Of a stretch of 64,000 nt of DNA, positions 16,488-25,197 are shown piece after piece. Each line of letters starts with the position of its first letter. Position 1 is the stretch's first letter. Location: the NCBI RefSeq assembly GCF_903645295.1, contig NZ_CAHJXM010000001.1:1048501-1112500 (forward strand). The letters are read 5' to 3'. A model generated the notes under the pieces. That model did not search any database and was not told the DNA's origin. It was given only the letters and a program-made list of their open reading frames with translations. Origin of the DNA: Bacillus sp. Marseille-Q1617 (GTDB lineage Bacteria; Bacillota; Bacilli; Bacillales; Bacillaceae_B). A program made the translations under genes and the position numbers.

Positions 16488-17210
16488 TTAATTTGCTTGG
16501 CGAAGCCTGGTTTGGTCTTGAGCTCCTGAATGACGATTGACGAGGTATCCAATCAATAACACGGCCACAGTAAGACCGATTGTAATGGCATACGTCACCG
16601 GACCATGATGAATATCAAGGAGTTCAAGGAATTGATGATCTCTTACAATCATTTCACCTGCTGTAAATGCCAGGATACCTGCACCTAAGTACGCAATCCA
16701 GCGGTACTTCTCAAGAATTTTCACGATCGCTTTTGAACCGAAGATCATGATTGGGATGGAAATGAATACACCGAGTGCGATCATCCCGATGTGTCCATGG
16801 GCAGCACCGGCAACGGCCACCACATTATCAAGACTCATGACAGCATCAGCAAGGATGATGGTCGTTATCGCTTGTCTGATACCGGTGTGAGACTTAATAT
16901 TCGCTTCACCTTCTTCCTCTACCAGCACTTTATATGCAATCCACAGAAGCAGAACTCCTCCGATTAAATGTACATAAGGGATCTTTAACAAATAAACAAT
17001 GATTGCAGCAAAAAATATACGTAAAATGACAGCTCCTGCCGTTCCCCAGAAGATGGCTTTGTTTTGAAGCTCTTTTGGGAGCCCTCTTGTGGCCATGGCA
17101 ATGACAATTGCATTATCACCAGACAGGATAATATCTATCGCAATAATTTTTAATAGGGCAATGATGGCCCCGGAAGAAATGGCCAGTCCCAGTGGAAATA
17201 GAAAATCCAT
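16488..17210 (-). CDS. TerC-family membrane protein (YjbE subgroup)
   Basis: A 240-residue protein with seven or eight helices and the two TerC acidic motifs: LSGDNAIVIAMATRGLP (near 29-45) and ADAVMSLDNVVAVAGAAHG (near 121-139). These conserved Asp/Asn residues are thought to bind metal. TerC relatives in Bacillus (MeeF/MeeY) export manganese and support metalation of secreted enzymes. I looked for a yybP-ykoY manganese riboswitch upstream and saw none. Strong AAGGAGG ribosome site. Metal substrate is inferred from the family only. Confidence 0.88.
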   Translation of the reverse strand: MDFLFPLGLAISSGAIIALLKIIAIDIILSGDNAIVIAMATRGLPKELQNKAIFWGTAGAVILRIFFAAIIVYLLKIPYVHLIGGVLLLWIAYKVLVEEEGEANIKSHTGIRQAITTIILADAVMSLDNVVAVAGAAHGHIGMIALGVFISIPIMIFGSKAIVKILEKYRWIAYLGAGILAFTAGEMIVRDHQFLELLDIHHGPVTYAITIGLTVAVLLIGYLVNRHSGAQDQTRLRQAN

Positions 17211-17429
17211 TGTGGTTCCTCCTTGTATCTTTTAATCTAATGAAAATGAACACAACTTCATTATTCTATCATAAAAGAAGAATGATAGAAGGGCAGTTCA
17301 GAAGAAAAGTAAGGATGTACCTGACTTTGCCGAAGAAATGAAAGACCATTGGGAAATCAGGCGTTTTAGATGTTCTTTGAGTGGTTAAATAAATAGAAAC
17401 ACGAATTGATCAAGGAGGAAACTTCAGTT

Positions 17430-17828
17430 TTGGGTAATCTATTAGTATTTGGAGCCATCCTGTTTATTCTCGTTAACTTAATTTATTTCTTTAAAAATAA
17501 AGAATTCAAATACAGTTATTTCAGTACGAAAATGTTTTACAAACTATTCTTTGTGCTTATGGGGGTTACGGTAGCATTTGCCGTCCTTTATTATGGTTTG
17601 GGAATGAATGATACTGTTTTACGATACAGCGTACCGGGAGGCAAGCCAGTCCCGCACGATTTCGCGAACTATCTATACTTCAGCGGGGTAACCATTTTAT
17701 CAGTCGGATATGGAGACTTTCTCCCCGTGGGCAATCTTCGTTTCTTTGCACTAATCGAAGCAGCCATCGGACTCCTTCTTCCATCCGCCTACTTCATGAG
17801 AATGCTTCATTCGAAGAACGAAAAATAA
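17430..17828 (+). CDS. Single-pore potassium channel family protein
   Basis: A ~132-residue membrane protein with three helices and one pore loop. The selectivity filter is SVGYGD, inside YFSGVTILSVGYGDFLPVG. This is the Ion_trans_2 pore fold without a cytoplasmic RCK or nucleotide-binding domain, so four subunits would form a minimal K+ channel. An in-frame TTG lies at 17406, but the AAGGAGG site (17412-17418) falls inside that extension, so TTG 17430 is the likely start. A second gene of this kind lies at 61043-61444. Confidence 0.82.
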   Translation: MGNLLVFGAILFILVNLIYFFKNKEFKYSYFSTKMFYKLFFVLMGVTVAFAVLYYGLGMNDTVLRYSVPGGKPVPHDFANYLYFSGVTILSVGYGDFLPVGNLRFFALIEAAIGLLLPSAYFMRMLHSKNEK

Positions 17829-17831
17829 ACG

Positions 17832-17875
17832 AAGGCCCGTCCCTCATTGCTTTAAAGCAATGAGGGACGGGCCTT
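17832..17875. repeat. Family-1 hairpin (GGCCCGTCCCTC type), terminator-like
   Basis: A near-perfect palindrome: AAGGCCCGTCCCTCATTGC and its complement with a TTTAAA centre. It lies directly after the channel gene. The GGCCCGTCCC/GGGACGGGCC core recurs at 27679, 29355, 44176 and 48231. Confidence 0.85.
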
Positions 17876-17967
17876 CAAATGTTGAATAATTGTCACTTGT
17901 TATGAGTGGGGATGATTCATACAATAAAGGAAGAAGAAATTTGAACGGGGGGAGGGGAGCAGGCAGT

Positions 17968-18351
17968 ATGAAGAGTATTCAGAAAGGTATTTTCATTGCA
18001 CTCGGATTTATCTTTATGGGAATTGGCATCATCGGTATCGTGCTGCCGCTCATCCCTACTACACCACTTTTATTATTGGCTTCCTATTTTTTTGTGAAAG
18101 GTTCTAAACGATTTGAAGTATGGTTTAAAGGAACAGGTGTATATAAAAAGCATTTAGAAGGCTTTGTGCAGAATCGTTCGATGACGCTTCGCCAAAAGAC
18201 GATACTCATGGTTTTTTCTGACGTGATGATTCTGATTCCGTTATTCATGACTGATAAAATCATCGTTAAGGTGATACTGAGCCTGATCATTGTGTATAAG
18301 TATTATTATTTTATTTTTAAGATTAAGACGGTGAAGGTTCGGAGTTACTAG
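17968..18351 (+). CDS. DUF454 (YbaN family) inner membrane protein
   Basis: A 127-residue protein with a helix at about 6-45 containing the family signature IGIVLPLIPTTPLLLLASYFFVKGSKRF. Two C-terminal helices follow. The DUF454/YbaN family has no known function. An in-frame ATG exists far upstream (near 17890), but ATG 17968 follows a GGGGGGAGGGGAG site and gives the family's usual length and N-terminus. Monocistronic, between a family-1 hairpin and a convergent gene. Confidence 0.82.
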   Translation: MKSIQKGIFIALGFIFMGIGIIGIVLPLIPTTPLLLLASYFFVKGSKRFEVWFKGTGVYKKHLEGFVQNRSMTLRQKTILMVFSDVMILIPLFMTDKIIVKVILSLIIVYKYYYFIFKIKTVKVRSY

Positions 18352-18412
18352 CAGGATAATTGATCAATAGGATGAAAGTTTTGACCTAACTGTTTTCCCT
18401 TTTAAGAATATA

Positions 18413-18446
18413 ACAAAACCCGCCTTGTAATAAGAAGGCCGGTTTC
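18413..18446 (-). terminator. Terminator of the subunit-c-like gene
   Basis: Minus-strand AACCGGCCTT and AAGGCGGGTT form a stem with one mismatch, followed by TTGTT. Confidence 0.6.
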
Positions 18447-18525
18447 ATTGACATACTAACTATCTTTGTCTATCTGCTGGATGCGGGCGGCTAGCTATCT
18501 GATTCCCACCCGCTTCATAAAACTA

Positions 18526-18801
<276 letters not shown>

Positions 18802-18920
18802 TTATAGTTACTATATTCAGTACAAAGAAAAGGGTATAGGTGAATGAATCTATTATTTGGCTTTTGTGCATGAACCGAAGTAGTTTATAAAAGAGAGAAC
18901 CGATGGGAAGAATGACCATG

Positions 18921-18967
18921 TAAAAAACATACCGCTATGGCACGAAGCCACGCGGTATGTTTTTTTA
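18921..18967. terminator. Bidirectional terminator
   Basis: AAAAAACATACCGC pairs with GCGGTATGTTTTTTT around an inner GGC/GCC stem. Confidence 0.85.
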
Positions 18968-19001
18968 TTGCTTACATTGTAAACTGCCGGAATTCTACAA
19001 C

Positions 19002-19442
19002 TCACCACAAATTCGGCTTAACGACCATAAACCAAAGCATGGCAAGCAGCAGGATAAGGTAAGTCCAAATCGTTCTCTTCAGTTTTGCTATCAAAGGTTC
19101 ACGTTCCGTTTGAACGTCGTCAAACTTTCTGAGTGTCGGCGAAAAAGCCCGTGCCAGGAAGAATAGAGAGCAAAACATGATGAAAAGTGTCATGATGATC
19201 CACGGGGTTCCCCATGTCCACGGTCCCAATAAAACTAAAAGGACGCCCGTTCCCACCAGCACATGGCCGGCATGCTTGGATAATCGCACAGTAAACCGGA
19301 ATGTATCCAGATACGGAGCCAAATCTTCTCTTGAAGCAATCCGGAGCTTCTTGATCATCGGAAGTAAAATAAAAAATGGACCGATGGAAGCCACTACACT
19401 CAGTACGTGCAAATATATGATGAATCGATAGAATAAATCCAT
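19002..19442 (-). CDS. Four-helix membrane protein, DUF2269-like
   Basis: A 146-residue protein with helices near 5-30, 55-77, 80-100 and 122-143. Conserved-looking histidines occur in the first and second helices (YLHVLSVV, SKHAGHVLVG), a pattern seen in DUF2269-type and other small putative heme-associated membrane families. A direct family match is tentative. It lies 10 bases after the ASCH-domain gene and probably shares its transcript. Function unknown. Confidence 0.7.
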   Translation of the reverse strand: MDLFYRFIIYLHVLSVVASIGPFFILLPMIKKLRIASREDLAPYLDTFRFTVRLSKHAGHVLVGTGVLLVLLGPWTWGTPWIIMTLFIMFCSLFFLARAFSPTLRKFDDVQTEREPLIAKLKRTIWTYLILLLAMLWFMVVKPNLW

Positions 19443-19451
19443 TTTCCCATC

Positions 19452-19790
19452 CTATTCGTTTACGGCACTGAATTCATGCACCCATACCCGCATTTTTGGA
19501 TGCCAAGGCATTCCCGGATGATAAGAGAGGATCGTTTCTTTATATTCTTCAACAGTTTGAAAGCCTTCCTGCTGTGCATGTTCATCGGTCAATTCACCAA
19601 GGGACTGGGAATATACTTTATCTACTATGTACTTATTCCCCTTTAATTCCATGATTTCACCAACGTCTGCATAACGTCCGTTTCTTCGGGTTGCTGTCTT
19701 TTTACCTTGCAGCACCAGTTCAACGTCTTCCTCTTTTGTTACGAGGCGGTCGATGGTACATGTTTTAGGCGGTAATTCCTGCTTATTCAT
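19452..19790 (-). CDS. ASCH domain protein
   Basis: A 112-residue single-domain protein. The ASCH fold is suggested by the loop GKKTATRRNGRYADVGE (about residues 29-45) and the terminal strand PKMRVWVHEF. ASCH domains bind RNA or act on modified nucleosides; some small ones hydrolyse N4-acetylcytidine. An in-frame TTG at 19796 is possible, but ATG 19790 sits better behind AAAGGAGTG. It is followed in the same direction by the DUF2269-like gene. Substrate not determinable here. Confidence 0.78.
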   Translation of the reverse strand: MNKQELPPKTCTIDRLVTKEEDVELVLQGKKTATRRNGRYADVGEIMELKGNKYIVDKVYSQSLGELTDEHAQQEGFQTVEEYKETILSYHPGMPWHPKMRVWVHEFSAVNE

Positions 19791-19981
19791 AGTCAATCAC
19801 TCCTTTCGCTATATACTATAGCACAAGTTCTCCTGTCTATCTCTATATCGTGAAAATCTCATTCAAAACATATTTTTTACAGAAATTTGGCGATTCACCG
19901 TAGTAAAGAAGTAAAAGGGGTGATATGATGAAATGAAATCAAACGCAGGAAACATGACTGCAGAAATCCAGAGAAAAGGTC

Positions 19982-20929
19982 TTGAGTGCATTGAAAAAAT
20001 GGCAGACATACTTAGTGTTGGTATTCATCATGATGGTTTGGGGATTCAATGTCCCTGCTTTAAAGACGCTGGTAACAGAATTCACACCCGTGACGATTAC
20101 AGCACTGCGCATCTTCACGGCAGGGATCACGGTATTTATCATTCTGGGAATCATGAAAAAAGTACGGATTCCTACAAGGCGCGAGAGCCTCTTTATCATT
20201 GGGGGCGGACTTTTGAATGTAGTCAGCCATCATTATTTTCTATCAGTGGGATTAACACAGACCACTTCCACCAATGGAGGTCTCATCCTCGGGACAGGGC
20301 CGCTGCTGACGGCACTGCTGGCTTCCATTCTTCTTAGAAATCGGCCGACTGTCATCAAGGTGATTGGATTCATACTTGGAGGAATCGGGGTTTCCATTAT
20401 TGTATTATCAGGAGGGGAAGGAATCGGTAATCTGAATAGGGGCGACGGGATGGTGTTCATTTCCATCTTTTCGCAAGCGCTGAGCTTCATTATCATCAGC
20501 CGCGCAGCCAAGACGCTGGATCCCCGTTTATTAACAGGCTATATGCTTGTATTCGGATCAGTGATTTTGTTCATGATCGGCTTGATGAAGGAGCCCGGGG
20601 GACTTACCCATCTAGGCCATGCTTCCGTAGGGATCTGGGTGCTGTTTTTTGCTTCAGCGATGCTTGCGACTGCAGTCGGACATATGCTGTACAATCATTC
20701 GATCGGCAAGCTGGGAGCGGCCGAAACCTCAATCTTCCTTAATCTCAATACGTTCTTTTCATTAATAGGAGCTGCATTATTCCTGGGAGAAAAGATCACT
20801 TCCTATCATCTATTGGGACTTCTATTCATCATCCTCGGAGTCATTTGCGGTGCCGGAACCCTCGAAGAACTCATACAAAAGAGAAAAAGACAAAGATTTT
20901 ATTCTAAACAACACAAGCATCAAATGTAA
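19982..20929 (+). CDS. DMT-superfamily (EamA) transporter
   Basis: A 315-residue protein with ten helices in two EamA repeats (about 10-140 and 155-292). Signature segments are MMVWGFNVPALK, TSTNGGLILGTGPLLTALLA and LGAAETSIFLNLNTFFSLIGA. Family members export metabolites or amino acids; the substrate cannot be assigned. No ATG is available. TTG codons at 19982 and 19991 are both possible; the AAAAGGT site favours 19991 on spacing. A terminator follows directly. Confidence 0.82.
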   Translation: MSALKKWQTYLVLVFIMMVWGFNVPALKTLVTEFTPVTITALRIFTAGITVFIILGIMKKVRIPTRRESLFIIGGGLLNVVSHHYFLSVGLTQTTSTNGGLILGTGPLLTALLASILLRNRPTVIKVIGFILGGIGVSIIVLSGGEGIGNLNRGDGMVFISIFSQALSFIIISRAAKTLDPRLLTGYMLVFGSVILFMIGLMKEPGGLTHLGHASVGIWVLFFASAMLATAVGHMLYNHSIGKLGAAETSIFLNLNTFFSLIGAALFLGEKITSYHLLGLLFIILGVICGAGTLEELIQKRKRQRFYSKQHKHQM

Positions 20930-20934
20930 TGCAG

Positions 20935-20966
20935 AGCCTATCCACAGTATAGTGGGTAGGCTTTCG
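20935..20966 (+). terminator. Terminator of the DMT transporter gene
   Basis: AGCCTATCCAC pairs with GTGGGTAGGCT, and TTC follows. Confidence 0.7.
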
Positions 20967-21088
20967 TAATAATCTCAGCAAAAATTTAGAGGATTTTTTA
21001 TGGGAATAAAGAATTATATAGGTATGTGTAGTATAGTAATAAAGTCCTCTGGATATTTCGGTTAGTGAGCATTACGATGCGAAACTTT

Positions 21089-21119
21089 TGTCACGGTATA
21101 ATTTCAGGGGACGGTGACA
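21089..21119 (+). promoter_or_regulatory. Inverted repeat around a TATAAT box
   Basis: TGTCAC (21089-21094) and GTGACA (21114-21119) flank a TATAAT at 21097-21102, 60 bases upstream of a small gene. This looks like an operator overlapping a promoter, though no good -35 is visible. Confidence 0.4.
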
Positions 21120-21161
21120 CATTATACATAACATTCATAAACATTACGGAGGTGTTGATAG

Positions 21162-21305
21162 GTGGACAATAAACCATTTCATTACGATGGAAGCAACCAC
21201 ATGGCCAGCGGGGCACCAACAGAAAATGAACCATTCGAATTGACTGAAGAAATGAGAAAAAATATCGCAGGAAACCCGTTCCAAGCGGTGGCAGAGGAAA
21301 ACTAG
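21162..21305 (+). CDS. Small conserved-looking hypothetical protein (47 aa)
   Basis: A GTG start at 21162 lies 5-8 bases after GGAGGTGTTG. The product (MDNKPFHYDGSNHMASGAPT, then ENEPFELTEEMRKNIAGNPF and QAVAEEN) is polar and acidic with a short helix. It has no signal peptide or membrane segment. It has its own upstream inverted repeat and its own terminator, which supports a real gene. Family not recognised. Confidence 0.6.
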   Translation: MDNKPFHYDGSNHMASGAPTENEPFELTEEMRKNIAGNPFQAVAEEN

Positions 21306-21310
21306 GAAAA

Positions 21311-21341
21311 GGGATGTTGTCAGAAATGGCAGCATCTTTTT
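21311..21341 (+). terminator. Terminator of the small 47-aa gene
   Basis: GATGTTGTCA pairs with TGGCAGCATC, and TTTTTAT follows. Confidence 0.7.
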
Positions 21342-21437
21342 ATGTGAAAAAGTCTTTGCCGCCCTTCCGCGAATAGAATATCAATTTCTTCACAAAATGA
21401 ATAAGACGAAAAAATTGATGATAAGGAAGGGTTCAAT

Positions 21438-22073
21438 ATGACAAAAGTATTATACATCACCGCTCATCCACATGATGACAGCATGTCCTACAGTATGGCG
21501 GCAGCGAAAGCTTTCATCGACACATATAAAGAAGTAAATCCAGATCATGAGGTGATACATATCGATTTATACAAGGAGCACATTCCTCATATCGATGCTG
21601 ATGTGTTCAGCGGCTGGGGAAAGCTGCAGTCAGGAAAAGGATTTGAAGAATTATCCCCGGAAGAAAAACAGAAAGTGCAGCGTTTGAACGAGCTTTCCGA
21701 TCAATTCACAGCAGGTGATAAATATGTATTTGTCACTCCTTTGTGGAATTTTTCTTTCCCGCCGCTCATGAAGGCATACATTGACTCGGTTGCGGTTGCG
21801 GGGAAAAGCTTCAAATATACTGCAGAGGGTCCTGTGGGACTCTTAACCGATAAAAAAGCTCTGCATATCCAAGCACGTGGCGGGATCTATTCTGAAGGAC
21901 CAGCTGCATCGATGGAAATGGGCCACCGCTATCTGGAAATCATCATGCAATTTTTCGGTGTGCCGTCGTTTGAGGGGGTATTTGTGGAGGGACATGCAGC
22001 CAATCCCGATAAAGCGGATGAAATCAAAGCAAACGGAATTGCACGGGCAAAGGATTTGGCACATACATTCTAA
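21438..22073 (+). CDS. azoR: FMN-dependent NADH:azoreductase
   Basis: A 211-residue flavodoxin-fold enzyme of the AzoR/AcpD family. It has an N-terminal strand (KVLYITAHP), a phosphate-binding segment ([14 protein letters not shown]), the conserved [20 protein letters not shown] and the GGIYSEGPA loop. It reduces azo compounds and quinones with NADH via bound FMN, acting in the cytoplasm as a detoxification enzyme. AAGGAAGGG precedes ATG 21438. Monocistronic, closed by a strong terminator. Bacillus genomes usually carry several paralogues (azoR1/azoR2), so the exact isoform is not assigned. Confidence 0.9.
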   Translation: MTKVLYITAHPHDDSMSYSMAAAKAFIDTYKEVNPDHEVIHIDLYKEHIPHIDADVFSGWGKLQSGKGFEELSPEEKQKVQRLNELSDQFTAGDKYVFVTPLWNFSFPPLMKAYIDSVAVAGKSFKYTAEGPVGLLTDKKALHIQARGGIYSEGPAASMEMGHRYLEIIMQFFGVPSFEGVFVEGHAANPDKADEIKANGIARAKDLAHTF

Positions 22074-22075
22074 TG

Positions 22076-22120
22076 AAAAGCGCCTGGCCACTCGAATTTG
22101 AGGGCACAGGCGCTTTTATT
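22076..22120 (+). terminator. Terminator of azoR
   Basis: AAAAGCGCCTG pairs with CAGGCGCTTTT, and ATT follows. Confidence 0.85.
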
Positions 22121-22156
22121 AAATTATAAGAAAGTATAAATCCTACAAGGAGTATG

Positions 22157-22275
22157 GTCCAGCTCCAGCGCCTAGCCCCTCGAGACGTTTCGGTCCGCCC
22201 ACTGAAGTCAAAGAGCGACTTTACCGGTCGGCCCAAGAGCGCTTGTCGCGGCTGAACAAGGCGCTTCCGCTTTTC
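22157..22275 (-). repeat. Family-2 structured hairpin element
   Basis: Read on the minus strand it begins AAAAGCGGAAGCGCC and ends GGCGCTGGAGCTGGAC. Inner arms pair in register (AGCGCC/GGCGCT, then further GC-rich stems). It directly abuts the stop codon of the MFS gene and may act as its 3' end. Other copies: 55682-55800, 55804-55923, nested 48777-48897 and nested 59389-59460. Confidence 0.8.
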
Positions 22276-23553
22276 TTATACGATGGTTGGTTTGTTTACT
22301 TCACCGGCTTTGGGTTCAGGTACCAATGCAAGGATGATTAATCCGATAATGAAGAGAATGACCAGACTGAAGACCCCGCTGCTCGAATCCCCCGTAACTT
22401 GTGCAGTCACCCCGACAAGGAGCGGACCGAGGATGGAGGCGAATTTACCGAAAATATTATAGAATCCGAAGAACTCATTTGAATTCTTCTTTGGGATCAA
22501 TTTGGCAAAATAAGCCCGGCTGAGTGCCTGGATCCCGCCCTGGGAAGAAGCGACAAGCATGGCGAGAATCCAGAAATCCATGGTCGTTTCAAGGAAATAG
22601 GCATAAATACAAACGATAATATAAATGCAGATTCCGACATATAGCATCTTTTTACCCGTAAATCGTTCTGCAAGGCGGCCGTAAAGAATCGCGAAAGGTC
22701 CTGCAACCACCTGGGTGACGAACAGGATGATCAAAAGGTTTGTCGCCGTAATGCCAAGGTCCGTCCCATACGCGGTAGACATCGTAATGATCGTTCCGAC
22801 TCCATCGATATAGAAGAAATAGGCCAGAAGAAATAAGAAGAGGGCACGATACTGCCTGATTTCTTTAATCGTCTTGCCTAACCTTTTGAAACTGTTCACC
22901 ACGGGCTTCGGTTCCCTTTCGATAAAGTAACGCTGATGAACATTTTTGATAAGCGGAATGGAAAATAGTCCCCACCAGACAGCGGTGATCAAGAAAGCGA
23001 TTTTGCTTGCAATGGTCGTCGATAGCGGCAGGATCCCGTTTTGCGATAGCACAATAATCGCGATACTGATGATAAAAGGGATGGTACTCCCGATATAACC
23101 GAAACCGAACCCTCTTGAAGATACTTTGTTCATTCTTTCCTCTGTTGTGACATCTGTCAGGAAAGCATCGTAGAAAACATTCGACCCCGCGGAACCGATG
23201 GCTGCCACTGTATAAAAGATGAGAAGCAGGAGCCACTGATCACTGGGTACAAATGCAAGGATCGCCGTAAAGATTACCCCCAGGGCAAAGAAAAAGGTGA
23301 AGAATTTCTTTTTATAGCCTTGGTAGTCCGCAATCGTACCTAAGATCGGACTCAGCATCGCAAGAATGAAGGTAGCAATGGCAACGGTATATCCTAAATA
23401 TGCAGTGGAATCCGCTGCACTGACACCCGCGTTCGTGGCTGCAGCTTTATAAAATAGGGGGAAAACCGCAGTTGAAATAATGATTGAATAGGCGGAATTA
23501 GCCCAGTCATAAAAAATCCAGCTGCTTTCTTCCTTGGAAAATCGCTTCATCAT
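22276..23553 (-). CDS. MFS transporter of the UMF1 family
   Basis: A 425-residue, 12-helix transporter. The N-terminal signature EESSWIFYDWANSAYSIIIST marks the UMF1/Atg22-like family, and VFYDAFLTDVTTEERMNKVSSRGFGFGYIG is the typical loop after helix 4. In yeast Atg22 effluxes amino acids from the vacuole; bacterial substrates are unknown. The start is ATG 23553 behind GGGGAGG, rather than an in-frame ATG at 23574. It lies 36 bases downstream of the phosphodiesterase gene on the same strand, so the two are probably co-transcribed. Confidence 0.85.
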   Translation of the reverse strand: MMKRFSKEESSWIFYDWANSAYSIIISTAVFPLFYKAAATNAGVSAADSTAYLGYTVAIATFILAMLSPILGTIADYQGYKKKFFTFFFALGVIFTAILAFVPSDQWLLLLIFYTVAAIGSAGSNVFYDAFLTDVTTEERMNKVSSRGFGFGYIGSTIPFIISIAIIVLSQNGILPLSTTIASKIAFLITAVWWGLFSIPLIKNVHQRYFIEREPKPVVNSFKRLGKTIKEIRQYRALFLFLLAYFFYIDGVGTIITMSTAYGTDLGITATNLLIILFVTQVVAGPFAILYGRLAERFTGKKMLYVGICIYIIVCIYAYFLETTMDFWILAMLVASSQGGIQALSRAYFAKLIPKKNSNEFFGFYNIFGKFASILGPLLVGVTAQVTGDSSSGVFSLVILFIIGLIILALVPEPKAGEVNKPTIV

Positions 23554-23589
23554 ACCATTCCTCCCCAGGAACATAATCCCTTAATAAAT

Positions 23590-24888
23590 CTATTCTTCAA
23601 TGAGTTCATCAAGTACTTTCCCGTCTGTCTTACCTAAGTCGAGACCGAGCAGCCTGGCGAATGTAGGGCCTTCGTCCACAAGATGCATGGCATGTAGCTC
23701 TTTGTGAGGGACGATGCCTTTTCCAGCTGCGATGAAGATCGTGGTGTAGTTTTCTTTCTTTGGAGAGTAGCCGTGCGAGCCCCATGTATACCGTTTTTCT
23801 TTCACATCTTCAGGAGTGATTTCATGAATGATAGCACCATCAAGGTTATCTTTAAAGTAGTAGCCGAACACGGCTTCCAGCATAAAGGCACATGTGTGGT
23901 CGGCACCCATTTCTCCAGCTTCTTCCCCGGTGTAGATCTGTTGGATCCCGTTTGATGGTGTTTCATAGAGGTCATAAAGAAGTTTCTCCACCTCTTTTTT
24001 GACAGATGAATCTTTTACATAAACGTAGGCAGAACCGTCACAGCCTTTACAATAAGCCTGCCAGTCTTTTACCCTGCCTCTTCGGTCAAGGGAGATGAAC
24101 CCCTTTTCTTTGAATAAAACATTTAATTGGATGGCTTTGGATTCATCAAGTGCACTGTGATCGCCAAGTGCAACGACAGCAGAGCTTTCATATATTCCTG
24201 CTTCCTTGAGAGCCTCTATGATTTTACCCAGCCTATTGTCGTGACGGCGGATGGCAGAATGGGCTTCCTCAGAAGAAAATCCATGATAATGCCTCTGGGT
24301 ATCAAGGTCCGTAAAGTGAACAAGCAGTAAATTGGGCTTCTTCTCTCTGATCGTTGCAATCGTCGACTCCAAAACGAAATCATCAAGTTCGGGCTGATTG
24401 AGCCCCTTTCTGATATGGCCAAAGCGGCGGTTCAACCTTAATTGGTAAAGAGGTGTCCCGTTAAAAAGGGAAACAGCGATTTGATTATGCCAGGAGCTGT
24501 TGGCGAAGATCTCAGGCATGTTATAATCGATATCTGCTTTTGCTGTAACAGGCCATAATAGAGCAGCTGTCTTAAAGCCGGCTTTCTTTGCTTCATCATA
24601 GAGGGTGGTGCCTTTAATATGACGGCGGTGCCAGTACCAATCGGGAGACACCCTGCCAGGTTGAATGAACGTATTATTAACGATACCGTGCCGGTTTGGA
24701 AAATTTCCGGTCACGATTGTGGCATGACATGGATAAGTGACAGACGGATAAATGGTTTCGACATTTTTACAGAGGGATCCTCTTGAAAGCAGTTCGTTGA
24801 AGTGGGGGAGATCCTTTATTATGGGATGATCCTGTGATGATAAGCAGTCAAATGAAATGACGATCAAGTGCTCAGTAAGACGGGTCAT
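23590..24888 (-). CDS. Alkaline phosphatase-superfamily nucleotide pyrophosphatase/phosphodiesterase
   Basis: A 432-residue type I phosphodiesterase/nucleotide pyrophosphatase. Metal and catalytic elements are visible: ISFDCLSSQD at the N-terminus, TIYPSVTYPCHATIVTG with the nucleophilic Thr/Ser region (about residues 46-62), NRHGIVNN, FTDLDTQRHYHG and GDHSALD. A late HGY segment (WGSHGYSP) supplies the final metal ligands. There is no signal peptide, suggesting a cytoplasmic enzyme. Start ATG 24888 lies behind TTGGAGGACTTT; an in-frame ATG at 24903 lacks a site. The MFS gene follows on the same strand. Substrate unknown. Confidence 0.85.
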   Translation of the reverse strand: MTRLTEHLIVISFDCLSSQDHPIIKDLPHFNELLSRGSLCKNVETIYPSVTYPCHATIVTGNFPNRHGIVNNTFIQPGRVSPDWYWHRRHIKGTTLYDEAKKAGFKTAALLWPVTAKADIDYNMPEIFANSSWHNQIAVSLFNGTPLYQLRLNRRFGHIRKGLNQPELDDFVLESTIATIREKKPNLLLVHFTDLDTQRHYHGFSSEEAHSAIRRHDNRLGKIIEALKEAGIYESSAVVALGDHSALDESKAIQLNVLFKEKGFISLDRRGRVKDWQAYCKGCDGSAYVYVKDSSVKKEVEKLLYDLYETPSNGIQQIYTGEEAGEMGADHTCAFMLEAVFGYYFKDNLDGAIIHEITPEDVKEKRYTWGSHGYSPKKENYTTIFIAAGKGIVPHKELHAMHLVDEGPTFARLLGLDLGKTDGKVLDELIEE

Positions 24889-25197
24889 AAAGTCCTCCAA
24901 CATGCTTGATAAGTTTGTACTATATACCTATTAATATAGCAGAAGATTCAGAATAAAAATATGCTTTCTTTCAAGGTGCAGGTAAAGTGAGGCTGTAAAG
25001 GGGTGCCGGATTTGGAAAAAGCTTCGTATCCCATCCAGGGTTACCGTCTTGGCAAAGAGGGTAAGGAATATTGATAAAATATATTAACCATTATAAGATG
25101 GCATAGGGCTAATAAATCAGGTTATCCTTTTTATTTGGACCAGCCCTGAACACAGAAATTGTCTGGCAATTCATATCGCTGGGAGTGCAACTATACA
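24889..25197. other. Intergenic region between divergent genes, no gene seen
   Basis: About 300 A/T-rich bases separate the phosphodiesterase gene and the envelope operon. A loose AGGGCT...AGCCCT inverted repeat spans roughly 25107-25148. I recognise no RNA motif and no small gene. Confidence 0.4.

Noticed and set aside
17211..17290. Possible yybP-ykoY manganese riboswitch before the TerC-family gene
   Set aside because: The short A/T-rich leader lacks the conserved yybP-ykoY segments and any paired structure.
19933..20337. A 134-codon plus-strand frame overlapping the start of the DMT transporter
   Set aside because: The composition is low-complexity His/Arg-rich, it has no ribosome site, and the overlapping EamA frame matches a family over its full length.
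22157..22275. Treating the element after the MFS gene as a simple rho-independent terminator
   Set aside because: It is about 119 bases with ends shared by other loci and no T run, so it fits a dispersed structured element better, although it may also act as a 3' end.
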